Below are positions 44,100 through 55,236 of a stretch of 64,000 nt of DNA, one piece after another. A program made the position numbers and the translations under genes. This stretch comes from Maratus speciosus (Eukaryota > Arthropoda > Arachnida > Araneae > Salticidae). Where the stretch lies: contig CAWVRF010001047.1 in assembly GCA_963932465.1 (NCBI GenBank), positions 406,001 through 470,000 on the forward strand, given 5' to 3'. The notes under the pieces are model-generated. The model worked only from the letters and a program-made list of their open reading frames with translations. It did no database searches and was not told the DNA's origin. The stretch's first letter is position 1; every line of letters starts with the position of its first letter.

Positions 44100-45248
44100 T
44101 GGGGCATTCTCACAATCTTTTGACTTTCGGGGGGAAAAAAATCTGGTGAAATTAAACTTGCTTAAATAACATTTTAATCAAATAGACGAATGCCTTAGTG
44201 ATTCAAAATAAAGAAAAAATGGTCAGCAGCGAAAAATATTTTATTTAACTGAGGTTTAAGTTAAACTTGCGAGTTTAATTTTCCTTACCATTTACCACTA
44301 TAACTTTTTATTTTCTTCTAAATTTTTACTTATAATGAATTTGCATAGTACCCACAGGTCATTCAAATAAGAAATAATAAAAATGTAGTACTTATAATAC
44401 AGAATTTTTATATAACATTGTCTTAAAGGGGTGTTAAAGAAGGGACGGTAAGGTAAAAAAAGGGGGCGGTGTAGGAAAAAAGGGACGAAATCGGAAAAAA
44501 GGGACGGTAAGGATGGAACGGTAAGGAAAATTACCACCTATTTTTAGGCAAATCACGTTAAGACTAAGTGATAGCCACAATGTTCATTGATTTTTAAAAA
44601 CAGTTGTTAACATTGGATTCATTTTTTTAAATTATTATTTACCTTGAAAAGTGCAGGAATAAACATTGAGGACGGTAAGACTACTAATAAAGCCACGATC
44701 TTGAAATTAATATTTAAATGCTGATTTAAATTCTGCAGCAAATTTCCTGTCAAGGAATTTTAGACATTCTTTCTCTAGCGTACTTTTGCATGAGAAAAAA
44801 CTTGAAACAAATTCTGTGGCTGCATCTGAAGTGATTTTCTGTATAAGTTTAGCAAGAGGGACGGTAAGAATGAAAAACCCATGGACAGAGTTCAAAAAAT
44901 AATATCAACCGTAAAAATGTGTGCAGGTTAATTTTTTGCTACATATTTATATAAAACAATTGTCCCAGTTTTAGAAAAAAATTACATCGAATTACTTTTA
45001 TTGAAACAATTTTATACAGACAGCTCCAAGCTTAAAGATCAGCATCAGGGACACGGGACGGTATAGGAGTTTTCTTGGTATTTGGATCCCCAACATCGTC
45101 AAAAACTTATTTATCTCGTTAATATTGTTATGCAATCAGGCAATGGGATGTTCCCCAGTATATGAAATAAAAAAAACACAAAAATGTGTATTAAAATAAA
45201 AATTATTATTCAGGGACTTGAAAGTCAAAAGATTGTGAGAATGCCCCA
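44100..45248. mobile_element. TA-flanked element with an iterated GGGACGGTAAGG motif
   Basis: TA (44098-44099 and 45249-45250) borders TIRs TGGGGCATTCTCACAATCTT and AAGATTGTGAGAATGCCCCA, perfect over at least 28 bp. Length 1,149 bp. Inside, GGGACGGTAAGG or close variants occur near 44440, 44500, 44513, 44671, 44859 and 45055, mostly on one strand and not evenly spaced. Short frames show no transposase domain. TA target and end style suggest a Tc1/pogo-group element. Confidence 0.75.
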
Positions 45249-45744
45249 TAAATATGTTTAACTGGCTTAATTTATCCACTTTTTCGCTTATATAAATAAT
45301 AACAAGTCAGAAATTGCACGTCAAACGTGGAAAATGAGGTGCATTCGTACAATAACTAGTTCTATAAATATCCAGATCTTAGTGCAATAGCTGCTGTACT
45401 CTTATACAAAAATGCATGAATACAAAATTTATTACGATTCTACATATTGAATTCCGTCATACGGAAGTAATAGGACTCCATCTTAAATAGGAAGTCATCA
45501 CCATGGGAATCTAGAATCATGACCTATCATGGGATATCATTGAATTAATTGCGTACGACAGGATTTAATAGAATTAAGGAGACTTATATTGATATCGTTT
45601 CAAGTTTTGATTCGATTTTTATAAAATTTGAAATGACTCGAAAAAAATCTTCCCCGATTATATATATTAAATTTCAAACCATTCGTTTGGGTAGTTTTTG
45701 AGCTGTTATATGCGGACAGATGAGCGGACCACACGACGACTATA

Positions 45745-45946
45745 CACTGTTAAAAAATTTGCAGCATTCTTGCAGGTCATTTGACCGTTTTTTCCGAAAA
45801 CGGTTACAGAACCGTAATTTTAATACTATTCTGACCATATTATTGGCCATTTTATGGTCAGAATATAGTTAAATTATGGTTATGAAACCGTTTTTTCAAA
45901 AAACGGTCGAATGACCTGCCAGAATGCTGCAAAATTTTTAACAGTG
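45745..45946. mobile_element. Palindromic MITE, 202 bp, TA target
   Basis: TA at 45743-45744 and 45947-45948 flanks CACTGTTAAAAAATTTGCAG and TGCAAAATTTTTAACAGTG. The inverted match runs almost throughout (AGGTCATTTGACCGTTTTTT / AAAAAACGGTCGAATGACCT; TTCTGACCAT / ATGGTCAGAA). Inserted into T2 at ACTA|TAGGTGC. Confidence 0.85.
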
Positions 45947-45960
45947 TAGGTGCTACGTAT

Positions 45961-46477
45961 TTAACCCTTCACTGCACGATTTTTTTCTATTTTATGAAAA
46001 AAATTATTTGAAATCTATATATCGGTCTAATAATGGGAAAAATAGTAAAAAAAAAATTAAATTTGAAATTTTCAGCTAAAATTTGATATTTTATGGCGTG
46101 TACCTTATGTACACAATTCGAGTTTTAAAATATTGTATTGCTCTATTTTACAACTAATTGAGCTTAAATTAATTAATTTTACCTGCTTAACACTCTGCAA
46201 CTTTTTTTATATTAATATTTTTAAGTATTCAGTAAAAATAATGGAAGTAAATTTTACCTTAATAGCTTAACCGAAATTGTTTTTGCTTCCGAAGTACAAA
46301 TTCTAATTTTTTGTCAAATGCAGCCATCTGGCATGGACAAAATAAGTGTTATTCCATTCTTTGGATTTTTCTTGACTAGGAATATAGATTATATTGGCCA
46401 AATTCACGGCACATAATAAGAATTACAGTGTTTTTAGGTATGTGCCAGATGTGGTACGTCATGCAGTGAAGGGTTAA
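45961..46477. mobile_element. TTAA MITE (TIR CCCTTCACTGCA), 517 bp
   Basis: TTAA at 45961-45964 and 46474-46477; TIRs CCCTTCACTGCACGA and TCATGCAGTGAAGGG. The interior has GTGTACCTTATGTACAC (a palindrome near 46096) and is AT-rich without frames. Same length class as the 17162 and 53288 MITEs but different sequence. Confidence 0.8.
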
Positions 46478-46495
46478 ATAATTACGAACGCACCT

Positions 46496-47645
46496 AAAAA
46501 GTGTTACTTTGGGAAATTCGGATTGTGTTATGAATATATTTTAATATATTTTAATTTTATGAGTATAACAGTTTACCATACCAATTTATTACAGACATTT
46601 TCTATTATTATTGTGTTATATAGCATAGACTAATCTCTTCTAAATCAAAGTCTGTTTTTTGTGTACGCCGTCATATTCCGAGCAATGATTGACGTTTTTA
46701 CTAATGGTTGATGGCGGGGAATGTTTTATTTTTATGACGTTTCAATCTTGTGAGTATGTCAAAGGTTTCAAAGAATGAATATCTTAATCCGAGAAACAAA
46801 CATAGCAACTGAAATAGCTAATAAGTATATTAAACTGATATTTATGATGAGTTTTCAGCGTTATAATACATATAATAAGTAAATTAAATTTAAAAAATAA
46901 AAAAACCCTACTGCGTAAAAAGCGAACTAATTATTTATTTCTCATCAATGTGAAACTATTTTTTCTATTACTTACCTATTTTTTTTTATTTACTTGTATT
47001 GATGACTTTTAAGTTGTGTTTAATTGTTTTCCTATCTATAAACACTTTTTGATGAGGTCTATAGATGTCTCTGAAGGTTAGACTTGCAGTAAAGCTAGAG
47101 ATTTTTCCTACACAACTTCCAGGTTGTGTGATATTTAAACGGAGCTTCTGACTGTAAACTAGTCAATGAAATATCGTCTTCATTTTGAAAGACCTATCCA
47201 ATGATATGCCACTCAATAGGGTGCGTAACATTTTTTTCGTCTCTACCGCCATTTTGTATTTTACGGCCGCCATTTTGAATTTCTAAAAAACAAAACCTAG
47301 CCTATAAACATCGGACGGTTAAGTCGAATTGACAGAGACCGCATTCACTAAAATCCACCCAACCGTTAGGATATTTCGAGGGTATAAAGAAATCCACATA
47401 ACCCAGATACGCGTGAAACACATAACTCTTCTTGGCAGTCGGGTAAAAAACCACAAAAATTACAATGATCAAAAAATTATAAAAATACCTGCTAAAAAGA
47501 TGAAATTGTATTATCATCATAGATACAAGACTCTATTATAATAATTTTATAAAGATATTAATAGACAGGACCCGACTTAGACCATCTAGGTCTCCAGTGT
47601 AAGCATCATTCTGTGTGTGTGTGTGTGTGGGGGGGGACTTTCTAT
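46496..47645. other. Unassigned sequence
   Basis: No gene recognised. CGCCATTTTGTATTTTACGG and CGCCATTTTGAATTTCT near 47250 are similar to phrases in the 325-bp array. (GT)n followed by G8 lies at 47613-47636. Confidence 0.35.
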
Positions 47646-47648
47646 ATA

Positions 47649-48264
47649 GAGCAATTCCACATCTAAGTCATTATTTTCTTGGGGGGGGGGGGGGATCTAA
47701 TTTATAATATGTTTAATTTAACGGTATGATTGGAAAACTTGATATTTTTTATACTCTATAGAAAAATCCTAATAAAAAAAAAACATTGTAAATTACTGCT
47801 TACAAACTAAGTTAAGTACCATTATTGTCTTTGTAAAGTCATAATGTTACGTTAGTTACACAATAAAAGTTACGTCAGTTACACATGTAAATGCCCCCCT
47901 TTTTTTTTTATTATTATTCAGAAATTAATTAAACAAGTTACTGGTATAATTTGGCATCACTGGGTGTTGTTGAGAAAATTAAATCACTTTTTTTAACTGG
48001 ATAGTTTTGATAATTTTTACACTTCAATGAAGGCAGAAAAAATGTTTGTATATTTTATGTTACGCCAGTTAGAGAATTTTGAATTGCAATTTTTGGGACT
48101 CAAAGAGAGATTGAAATAATCTGCTGGTATTTGAGTATTAAGAGCTTAGCAAGAAATATTTCAAATTGTAAAAATTTGTTCTACCTTTATTAGTAAATTT
48201 TCTACATAGAATTGAAAACAGAATTTGATGATAAAATGTTACGTCAGTTACGATGGAATTGCCC
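47649..48264. mobile_element. TA-flanked MITE with an iterated TTACGTCAGTTAC motif
   Basis: TA at 47647-47648 and 48265-48266; termini GAGCAATTCCACAT and (reverse complement of the right) GGGCAATTCCATCG. TTACGTTAGTTACACA, TTACGTCAGTTACACA, TTACGCCAGTTAGAG and TTACGTCAGTTACGAT occur near 47851, 47871, 48060 and 48239. A G13 run lies at 47682. 616 bp, non-coding; pogo-group style. Confidence 0.6.
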
Positions 48265-48696
48265 TATATCCACAGAAATTGCTCGCGAATTATGCGTACG
48301 GGGGCAATGGACTTTTATTTGAGCAAAAATCAAAAATAATTTTTGTGCGTATACTCCAGTTTGTTCTGAACCATTTGCGAAAAACCGCATGCAGATGCGA
48401 TTATTTTTTGCAAAGTTGCAAGCGTTTGAATTTTGTACACAGACATATTTTCGGCTCTTTAATAATACTTGAAATATACCTTTAACACGAAATTGATGGG
48501 GCCGAAATTTTTTTTTTCGTGTTCAAAGAATTTCGCGTTAAAAGATTTGTAAAAAAAGAACAAAACTCACATTTATTTTTGACGTCGTCAAATTTTATGT
48601 CGATTTCCTGTTGAACTACTAGTATTTGCATCCATTAGGATAAAAAGCAGGTAAAAAAAAAATATTGATTTTTTGGGGAAAAAATCATATATCTTT

Positions 48697-49775
48697 TTAC
48701 TTTCTTCTATCTTTACAAGAAGAAAGTATTGGTTTCATGAAAATTTTCGAATTCCAGTTTTCGACAGATTTACACGTTTTATGGGTCAGAGATTCCAAAA
48801 AACATGTTTTTACAAAATGTCTGTCAGTGAGTCTGTCTGCCTGTATGTATGTGACACAAATTTTGTGGGCGCTCTATCTCAAGAACTAATGAACGGAATT
48901 TAATAAAAATTTATATTCAGGTAGTCCCTGATATAGATTGGTGCTGATTAGTTTTTAGTGTAAATCGCCCTGCAGGTGGCGCTGCTATGTTGCATTTTGC
49001 AGGATTTCAGCAAAAGCTCTATCTCAAGAACTAATGCACGGATTTTTATAAAACTTCAGATTCCGTTAGTCCTTGACATGAATGGATGCCGTTTACGTTT
49101 TGGTGTAAATCGCCCAACAGGTGGCGCTGCTATGCTGTATTTGCAGGATTTACACTATTTTCGCAGTAGCTCTATCTCAAGAACTAATACTCACATTTTC
49201 ATCAAACTTCGGATTTAGTTAGTCCTTCATATGAAATGATGCTGACTACGTGTTGGTGTAAATCGCCCAATAGGTGGCGCTGCTGTGCTGCATTTTGAAC
49301 TATTTTCTCAATAGCTCTATCTCAAGAACTAATGCATGAATATTCATCAAACTTCAGATTTAAGTATAACTTGATTAAAATTGCTGCTGATTATGTATTG
49401 TTGCAATTCGCTCAACAGGTGGCGTCTGTATGCTGCATTTGTCATGATTTGCGCAATACCTCTATCTCAAGAACTAATGCACGAATTTTCCTCAAACTTC
49501 ATATTCAGTTAGACGTTGACATAAGTTGGTGATAATTAGGTTGTGGTGTAAATAACCCAACAGGTGGCGCTGCTATGTTGCATTTTGCTGGATTTACACG
49601 ATTTCAGTGACAGTCATACCTCGAGAATTAATGCATGGAATTTCATATTTTTAGAATTCTCATGTTGAACACAGATTGCCATTTAATTTGGCACTGAGAT
49701 AGAGAATTTTGAACTATTGACATGTATGAGATAGAAGAAAGTTTTGTGATGGCCACAACATACTTGTTTTGAAGT
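48697..49775 (+). mobile_element. Helitron-like element T1, second full copy
   Basis: Same layout as 24945-26180: TTTCTTCTATCTTTACAAG start, AGTATTGGTTTCATGAAAA, GTCTGTC tract, about six to seven monomers (CTCAAGAACTAATG near 48878, 49026, 49178, 49325, 49468; CAACAGGTGGCGCTGCTATG), and the end hairpin TTGTGATGGCCACAA followed by CATACTTG. The terminal CTAG of the first copy is CTTG here. Several short frames across the monomers are artefacts. Confidence 0.65.
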
Positions 49776-50956
49776 GTCTTTTCAGAATTCCGAGATCTAG
49801 CTTGTTTGAATCAAATAAGCAAAGCTCTCTCTAAATCTTCGTGCTTAGCGGTTCTCATAAATTTTCTCTCTGGCTTAAACATACTACGCTCAAATATTAA
49901 TGTAATGGGATCCCTGTTTTTTTTTATTATTATTATCGTGGATCAAGTAGAATTGGCAATGTCAAACTATTTGCAGATTTCTGTTTTCGTCCTCCTTTTT
50001 CATCAACTGCATTAAGCAACTTCATCTTAGTTTGAAGCGAAATAGCAGTTTGTTTTCGCACCGATTTCTCAGCCATTGCGCTCATAAAACATAAGCTAAT
50101 TTACAAAAAAAAAGAAAAAAAAGAAAAGAAATTCACTGATTTTCATCCAAAATTCGGTGGTTTTAACACAAAATTCACCAATTTCAAATCAAACTAGCTA
50201 GATCGAAAGCTAATTTTTTTTCGTGTTAAACGATTTTTGTTTCGTATTCAAAGAAAAAAAAAGTATTAAATTGCATAGTATACTGTCCGGAACGCTCTAA
50301 CATTTCGTGTTAACCGATTTTTCATGTTAAGCGTTTTCGTGTTAAACGTATTTCACTGTACTTGAAATCTGTTTTTCTCAAAACTGATTTTTCAACGTTT
50401 TTAGATTTTTAAAACGCTCCATGAGTTAATTTTTCAACAAAATTTATGAAATTGATGAGGAAGAATCCTGATACTGCTTACAAAGAATCTGTGTAGGCAT
50501 TTTAAAATTCGACTTCAATTCAGATAATTAATTTGATTTTTAAATTATTAAAAGGCAAAATTTTAATGAAAATCGGTATAAAATTCAGAAAAAAATCTCT
50601 AAAAAATTAGTTATTCAAGGGATTAAAACATTGATACACATATTTGTTTGTAATAGAGTTTTAAGTGATTAAAATGCAAAATGGAGGAAATATCTCAAAA
50701 ATTAAGACGCATGGTGCAGTTTAAAATTTCGTTTCTAATTTAAAATTTTTTTTTAAAATCTTAAAATTATAATAAGATTGGAAATTTCTTTTAAGGTGTT
50801 CTACATACTTATAGTGAAATGTATATTTCCACAAAACTTCATATCTCTATGATGGAAATTAAAAGAAATTTTTTTAACGTCTACTGTCCCCGTAAGTAAC
50901 TAATAATAAACTTCATATATAATGTTTACATATGTATATAAATTTTGTACTAGATA
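49776..50956. other. Unassigned AT-rich stretch
   Basis: Nothing recognised. ATTTCGTGTTAACCGATTTT, TTCGTGTTAAACG and related phrases recur near 48535, 50222, 50305 and 50336, suggesting another iterated-motif repeat whose ends were not located. Confidence 0.35.
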
Positions 50957-50977
50957 CATTTCAGCTCTATATACAGG

Positions 50978-51060
50978 GTGTCACAAGAAAAATGGTCACA
51001 ACTTTAAGTAAAATATTGGTAAGAAACTAGTAGAAAAATGTTGGATTAGTTGGCAGGAAT
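50978..51060 (+). mobile_element. Possible Tc1/mariner-type left terminus
   Basis: TACAGGGTGTCACAAGAAAA followed by TGGTCACAACTTTAAGTAAA has the TA-CAGGGTGT start common to many Tc1/mariner-related MITEs. No matching right end in the window. The rest to about 51960 is unassigned, with G/C-rich patches at 51270-51300 and 51440-51495. Confidence 0.35.
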
Positions 51061-51962
51061 GTGTTTACAAACTTTTCCTTTAGTTATTTATGTGTGTCAT
51101 AAAATGTCTAAAAGAAAAAGGCCCCCAATTGGCTATCCAAAAGGGTTTTAACTTCCCTCGTTAAGAGGAAAGCATCAATAATGAATTTCCCTTCTAAACA
51201 ATGAACTACTAAGTTGATACAGTAAAATTTTAATCATTAGTTTTCTGATGATGTAGCTCGTTCTATGTTTTTTGGGGGGAGGAGGTGCATGGGGTACGGG
51301 ATGCAGAGAGTAGAAAGGAAAAGGGGACCATACTGCCTTTCCAAAAACCTTTGAAAATGTTTTTGGTAAAAAAAAAGTTTGGTCCCTTTTGGCTAGTTTT
51401 AATTATTTGGCCCCCTGTTAACGAAACTCCTGATTACTCACACGTGGGGCCCCTTAAAATAGGAGGTCCCGGGGAGCTGTTCCGGGACTTCCCATATACA
51501 TTTAGTTAGTATATACATTTAAAAGCCATGTATAAAATACACAAAGAAAATTGTTTCATTGAATTATGTGTTTCTGCACCTACAGATATATTGAATGCAT
51601 GTTGTGCATTACACGTTCTGTCAAGAATTTTTTGTAACCTACAAAGGATTTACTCCATTTATAAAGTTCGTGTTCGATCAGCTGTCGGATGTTTTTACCT
51701 AAAGCATTTTTTGTGTTTAAAAATATGTGCCACCACATCAGTCGAAGTTACTACATAAAAGGCAACAATTAAGTAACATTTTTTTTATTTTTATTTTTAT
51801 TAACCGACAGAGTTGCTTATTTCTTTCAATCGCTTTTAAAACGCCGTGTCATTTACGTTAAAAGTACCCTGATCTTGATCCTGGGAAAGAAAAACAACAA
51901 TAAAATGTTGCTGTAGAGGAGAATCTATTGCTGATTCATTTTTTATATACTATATATTTATC

Positions 51963-52129
51963 TTTAACACGTTGATTGCCAAGTCAGTCACCGGTGACCG
52001 ATACTGATATTTCCGTTTAGGCCGCGTCAATCATCGGTGACTGAAACTTATAGATTCTGTACCGGGAGTCTTATTTCGAGTCCTAAACGGAAAGACAGAC
52101 AAAATAGACTTGGCATTCAGTGTGTTTAA
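51963..52129. mobile_element. Small palindromic MITE, 167 bp
   Basis: TTTAA at 51963-51967 and 52125-52129; termini CACGTTGATTGCCAAGTC and CACACTGAATGCCAAGTC (15 of 18 identical). Inside are TCACCGGTGA, TTTCCGTTTAGG and the inverted CCTAAACGGAAA. Probably piggyBac-group (TTAA), though symmetry suggests a 5-bp TTTAA duplication. Confidence 0.65.
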
Positions 52130-52349
52130 ATAAGTAAATAAATAACCGCCATCAAACTTGCATCAGCCTAAAATATATTTATTAAATTTTAATTGATTCA
52201 ATATTAGAAAAGGTTTATTATATTTATCGCATAGAAAAGTAAGTTGTTGTTTATATTCGTAAGTATCTATTTGTATTATAAGTTTTTTTAAAAATATATA
52301 AGATGTTTGTAAGTATGTAGTATTGATATAAGAAAATAAGACGTATGTA

Positions 52350-52931
52350 GGGTGACTGCGGCAATAGTTGATACCCCTGAAGTAGTTGATCAAATATTTG
52401 AAACATTGCACCATTTTAGGCGGAAATGAATTTTACACGTGGCACTAGACATAATATTTTTGTTTGAATGTTGGAGCACCTGTTGTCACATTGTTGACAG
52501 CTGCCTCTTATAAGAGAAGCCATTTTATGATTTTTTTTTAATAGAAAATGAAAAATTTAGTTTTTGATGAGTTGGAGACGATTACGATAAGTTAAAATAA
52601 TCCGCTTCCATCTTGTTTATTTCATAAATAATAGTTTTATATGAATTATTGTTAATCGCAGCTTAAGCATGGTATTTTAAAGATTAATTTTTGAATTTTC
52701 GACTTATTTCTTCAATTGATCAACTACTGGGTAAATGGCAATTAAAGAAACTATTTACTTATAATTTTGTTGCCATTTCCTTTTAGTAGATTTCATTTTT
52801 GCCAATTATAGGACATTCATTTAGGGTTGTAGCAATCTAATTAGTTTACTTCTAAAACTTAAAAAGAAGGAAATATAATAAAAACCGCGTAGCACCGACC
52901 TTATTGGATCAACTACTGGCTCAGGCACCCG
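52350..52931. mobile_element. MITE with an iterated GTTGATC motif
   Basis: Left GGGTGACTGCGGCAATAGTTGATACC-type end (from 52350) and right GGATCAACTACTGGCTCAGG then CACCC (to 52930) form an imperfect inverted repeat of about 27 bp. AGTTGAT or ATCAACT recurs at 52365, 52384, 52718, and 52903. About 580 bp, AT-rich, non-coding. TA is adjacent on the left; the right TA is two bases away. Confidence 0.6.
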
Positions 52932-53287
52932 ATATTTAAAAATAAAATTAGAAAGTGTGTATAATGTAAGTAACATAAGATCATGTAAGTAATCATATAG
53001 CGTATATACTCGGGTGTACGTCGACCCACCTACTTCGGAAGGAAAATCTTTTGAATATCAGTATTTCTGAATAGCTAGTGTCCTTATTTAATAGCAGATA
53101 ATCATTACGAATTATAGTATCTCTCTATTCTAAAAAAAGTAACTAATGATTTTTTTGCGACAGGAGGTCTTTCTTTGCTAATATTATGAAAACTACTGCA
53201 CACAAAAATATGAAAGTGGGTAGTATTATAGAGAAATGTTTGATAAACACGCTGAAACAGAAAGTTCTTAAATCAAATAATTATTTG

Positions 53288-53806
53288 TTAACCCTTAAAT
53301 GCCGGGTGGTGCCTTTCGGCAACATACCCAGTTTAGGCTTATATATACTATTAGAATAATAATGAAGCTATATTGCCTAATGTTACCAATACAATACATT
53401 CTGAAAATATTATTAAATCGATTTTCAACATTTAGATGACAACACTTGTGCTGTTTAAGAATAAAGATAGATTTATTTTTTCAATTGTTGATACATGTTA
53501 TTTTTGTTTTGTTTAGAAGCTTGCGAAATACCCTATTTTGTTCTGCAGTGAGCAAGTAAAATTCCTTTCTTATTATAGTTCCTAAAATTCTTGTGTGTTT
53601 AATATTATAGAATTTTATCAAGGAAAATTATTTTTTCAATTAAACATCAGTATTGCCGATTAGTAACAAACCGTTTTTAAGCCGTAAACCATACTTAAAA
53701 CAAAATATAATTTTTTTAAGTATTTTTCCCATGATTTATTTAAAAAAAAGAAAGCCGAAAAACATTTTTTAAATGATTTTTGAAAAATCAGGCATTTAAG
53801 GGTTAA
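53288..53806 (-). mobile_element. TTAA MITE (TIR CYCTTAAATGCC), copy 2
   Basis: TTAA at 53288-53291 and 53803-53806; TIRs CCCTTAAATGCCGGG and CAGGCATTTAAGGG. It is the reverse complement of 17162-17678 over essentially its full length. A hairpin-like GTTGCCGAAAGGCACCACC lies just inside one end. Confidence 0.8.
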
Positions 53807-54374
53807 AATTGATCAAATTCGTTCCGTTAAAAAAGTTTTATAGGAAAAAAAATATGCATGGGAATTTAATTATATTTTTCAGAGATTTACTTCATAAACT
53901 TGTGATGGGTAGAAAGCGATTAATTTTTTTAATTTGACTAATTTTTTGAATTTTTTTTTTTGAATTTTTTATTCAAATTTGCATTACTTAAGGAGATATT
54001 TTTTTCAAATTTTGAAAAAGTCATTTTTTAATATTGATGCCAATAATCAAATAAAAAATGTATTTACACGTGACTATAAAAACAGAATTGTAAGTTTAAA
54101 ACAATAATTAAATGATCACGTGTTAAAAGCAGGAAATAGGGAAAATTACGTAATAAAAATTGTATTTACACGTGAATATTAAGAAAGCAAGAAAACCTTA
54201 AAACAATAAAATTATTACACGTGAAACTCATTTTATGGTGACGATTACGTCACATGTAAAATGTCCAAATATTAAATATCGTCATATGTAAAATGTCTAA
54301 AATCTATCTATATATATATTACGCTATCGTACGTGGCACAGAAATCGCGATCATTTGTTAATTGTTTAATGGCA
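53807..54374. other. Unassigned AT-rich stretch
   Basis: No gene or boundary. Repeated ACGTGAATATTAA / ACGTGACTATAAA phrases near 54066 and 54170 suggest a weak local duplication. Confidence 0.3.
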
Positions 54375-54699
54375 ACGCCCGAATGAAATGCATCTCATTG
54401 GTTATTGAACAGCATTTAATGCATCACCATACCTATGAGGGGCGTTATCATAGGGGGGGGGGGACCCTGTTCTGTCGCCAAATGCTGCCAAGTTAGTCGC
54501 CAATTTGGCGATACATCGCCAAATTTGCCGACCAAAATTAGCCGCCAAATGGACGCCAACTTATCGATATCTCTAATATTTCGCCAAATTCCCATAGACT
54601 TCAATTGTAAAGTAATAAGGTTTACTTGATAACAGAAAATCAACAAATTGAGATATTTTAATGCAACAAAAAATAATATTAACTTAAGGGATTATATTA
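54375..54699 (+). repeat. Repeat family V, copy 2 (host of the SINE dimer)
   Basis: Matches 13860-14165: ATTGGTTATTGAA, a G12 run, ACCCTGTTCTGTCGCCAAAT, TTTGGCGAT repeats, ATATCTCTAATATTTCGCC, and TTAAGGGATTATATTA. The repeat resumes at 55332 after the insertion. Opposing short frames across it are produced by the internal TTTGGCG/CGCCAAA symmetry. Confidence 0.65.
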
Positions 54700-54727
54700 G
54701 ATGTAAATTTCCAACTGGGCGAAAAAT

Positions 54728-54801
54728 GTCCGGACCAGGATTCGAACCAGGGACCTCCTGGCTGAAGCCGCCAGTGCTCTGCCATCTGAGCTATCCCGGA
54801 C
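54728..54801 (-). repeat. tRNA-like domain of SINE unit 1
   Basis: Exact or near-exact reverse complement of the 55163-55236 domain, with the same intact acceptor, A box and B box. Apparent protein frames beginning MSGPGFEPGTSWL across either domain are read-through of the tRNA-like sequence and not genes. Confidence 0.7.
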
Positions 54802-55162
54802 GATTCGGGTCGAACTTTTTCACCCAGCTAACCTTGATGATTACAGCATCTGGTCTGAAACCTGGTTCAGATCAACAGAATAAATCTCAGGTAATGGAAC
54901 TCCAGAAATCGCTGGATACGAAATTACACTAGATTAATATTAACACAATTATTCTAATTGGTAAACAAAATTACCATAGGTAAAATAGGTTAAATTTGTT
55001 TACCAATTAGAATAATTGTGTTAATATTAATCTAGTGTAATTTCGTATCCAGCGATTTCTGGAGTTCCATTACCTGAGATTTATTCTGTTGAGCTGAACC
55101 AGGTTTCAGACCAGATGCTGTAATCATCAAGGTTAGCTGGGTGAAAAAGTTCGACCAGAATC

Positions 55163-55236
55163 GTCCGGGATAGCTCAGATGGCAGAGCACTGGCGGCTTC
55201 AGCCAGGAGGTCCCTGGTTCGAATCCTGGTCCGGAC
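55163..55236 (+). repeat. tRNA-like domain of SINE unit 2
   Basis: 74 nt: acceptor GTCCGGG/TCCGGAC pairs over all seven positions (one G-T); D arm TAGCTCAGATGGCAGAGCA; anticodon stem CTGGC/GCCAG with 7-nt loop GGCTTCA; T arm CCTGG-TTCGAAT-CCTGG with four of five pairs. A and B boxes are intact, so Pol III transcription is plausible. Position 33 is G rather than T and no CCA follows, which argues against a translating tRNA. Lys(CTT)-like by position, uncertain. Confidence 0.7.

Larger units (their letters stand above)
45320..46495 (+). mobile_element. TIR element T2 hosting two nested MITEs
   Basis: Left end GAGGTGCATTCGTACAATAA, right end ATTACGAACGCACCT (46479-46493). The interior has GATTCGATTTTTATAAAATT, ATTCGTTTGGGTAGTTTTTG and GCGGACAGATGAGCGG. 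It is interrupted twice: by the palindromic MITE at 45745-45946 and the TTAA MITE at 45961-46477. Comparison with 30220-30255 (CGACTATAGGTGCTACGT) gives the empty-site sequence. Confidence 0.7.

Noticed and set aside
48665..49532. Several 60-80 codon frames with repeated peptide words (SISRTNARIF)
   Set aside because: They are translations of the 147-bp monomers of element T1; frame and stops vary between monomers.
51245..51265. CTGATGATGTAGC, similar to a ribozyme core
   Set aside because: No stem II hairpin or GAAA follows.
54416..54646. Opposed short frames over the TTTGGCG/CGCCAAA region
   Set aside because: Internal symmetry of repeat family V creates mirror frames; similar frames recur at 59715-59933 and 13776-13997.
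54648..54932. Open frame reading MSGPGFEPGTSWLKPP... across the SINE (also at 55032-55238 and 63567-63764)
   Set aside because: It is the translation of a tRNA-like domain and its leader on the non-functional strand and recurs wherever the SINE occurs. Not a protein gene.
55163..55236. Functional tRNA-Lys(CTT) gene
   Set aside because: The fold is good, but position 33 is G and the same domain is embedded in every unit of a dispersed SINE family.
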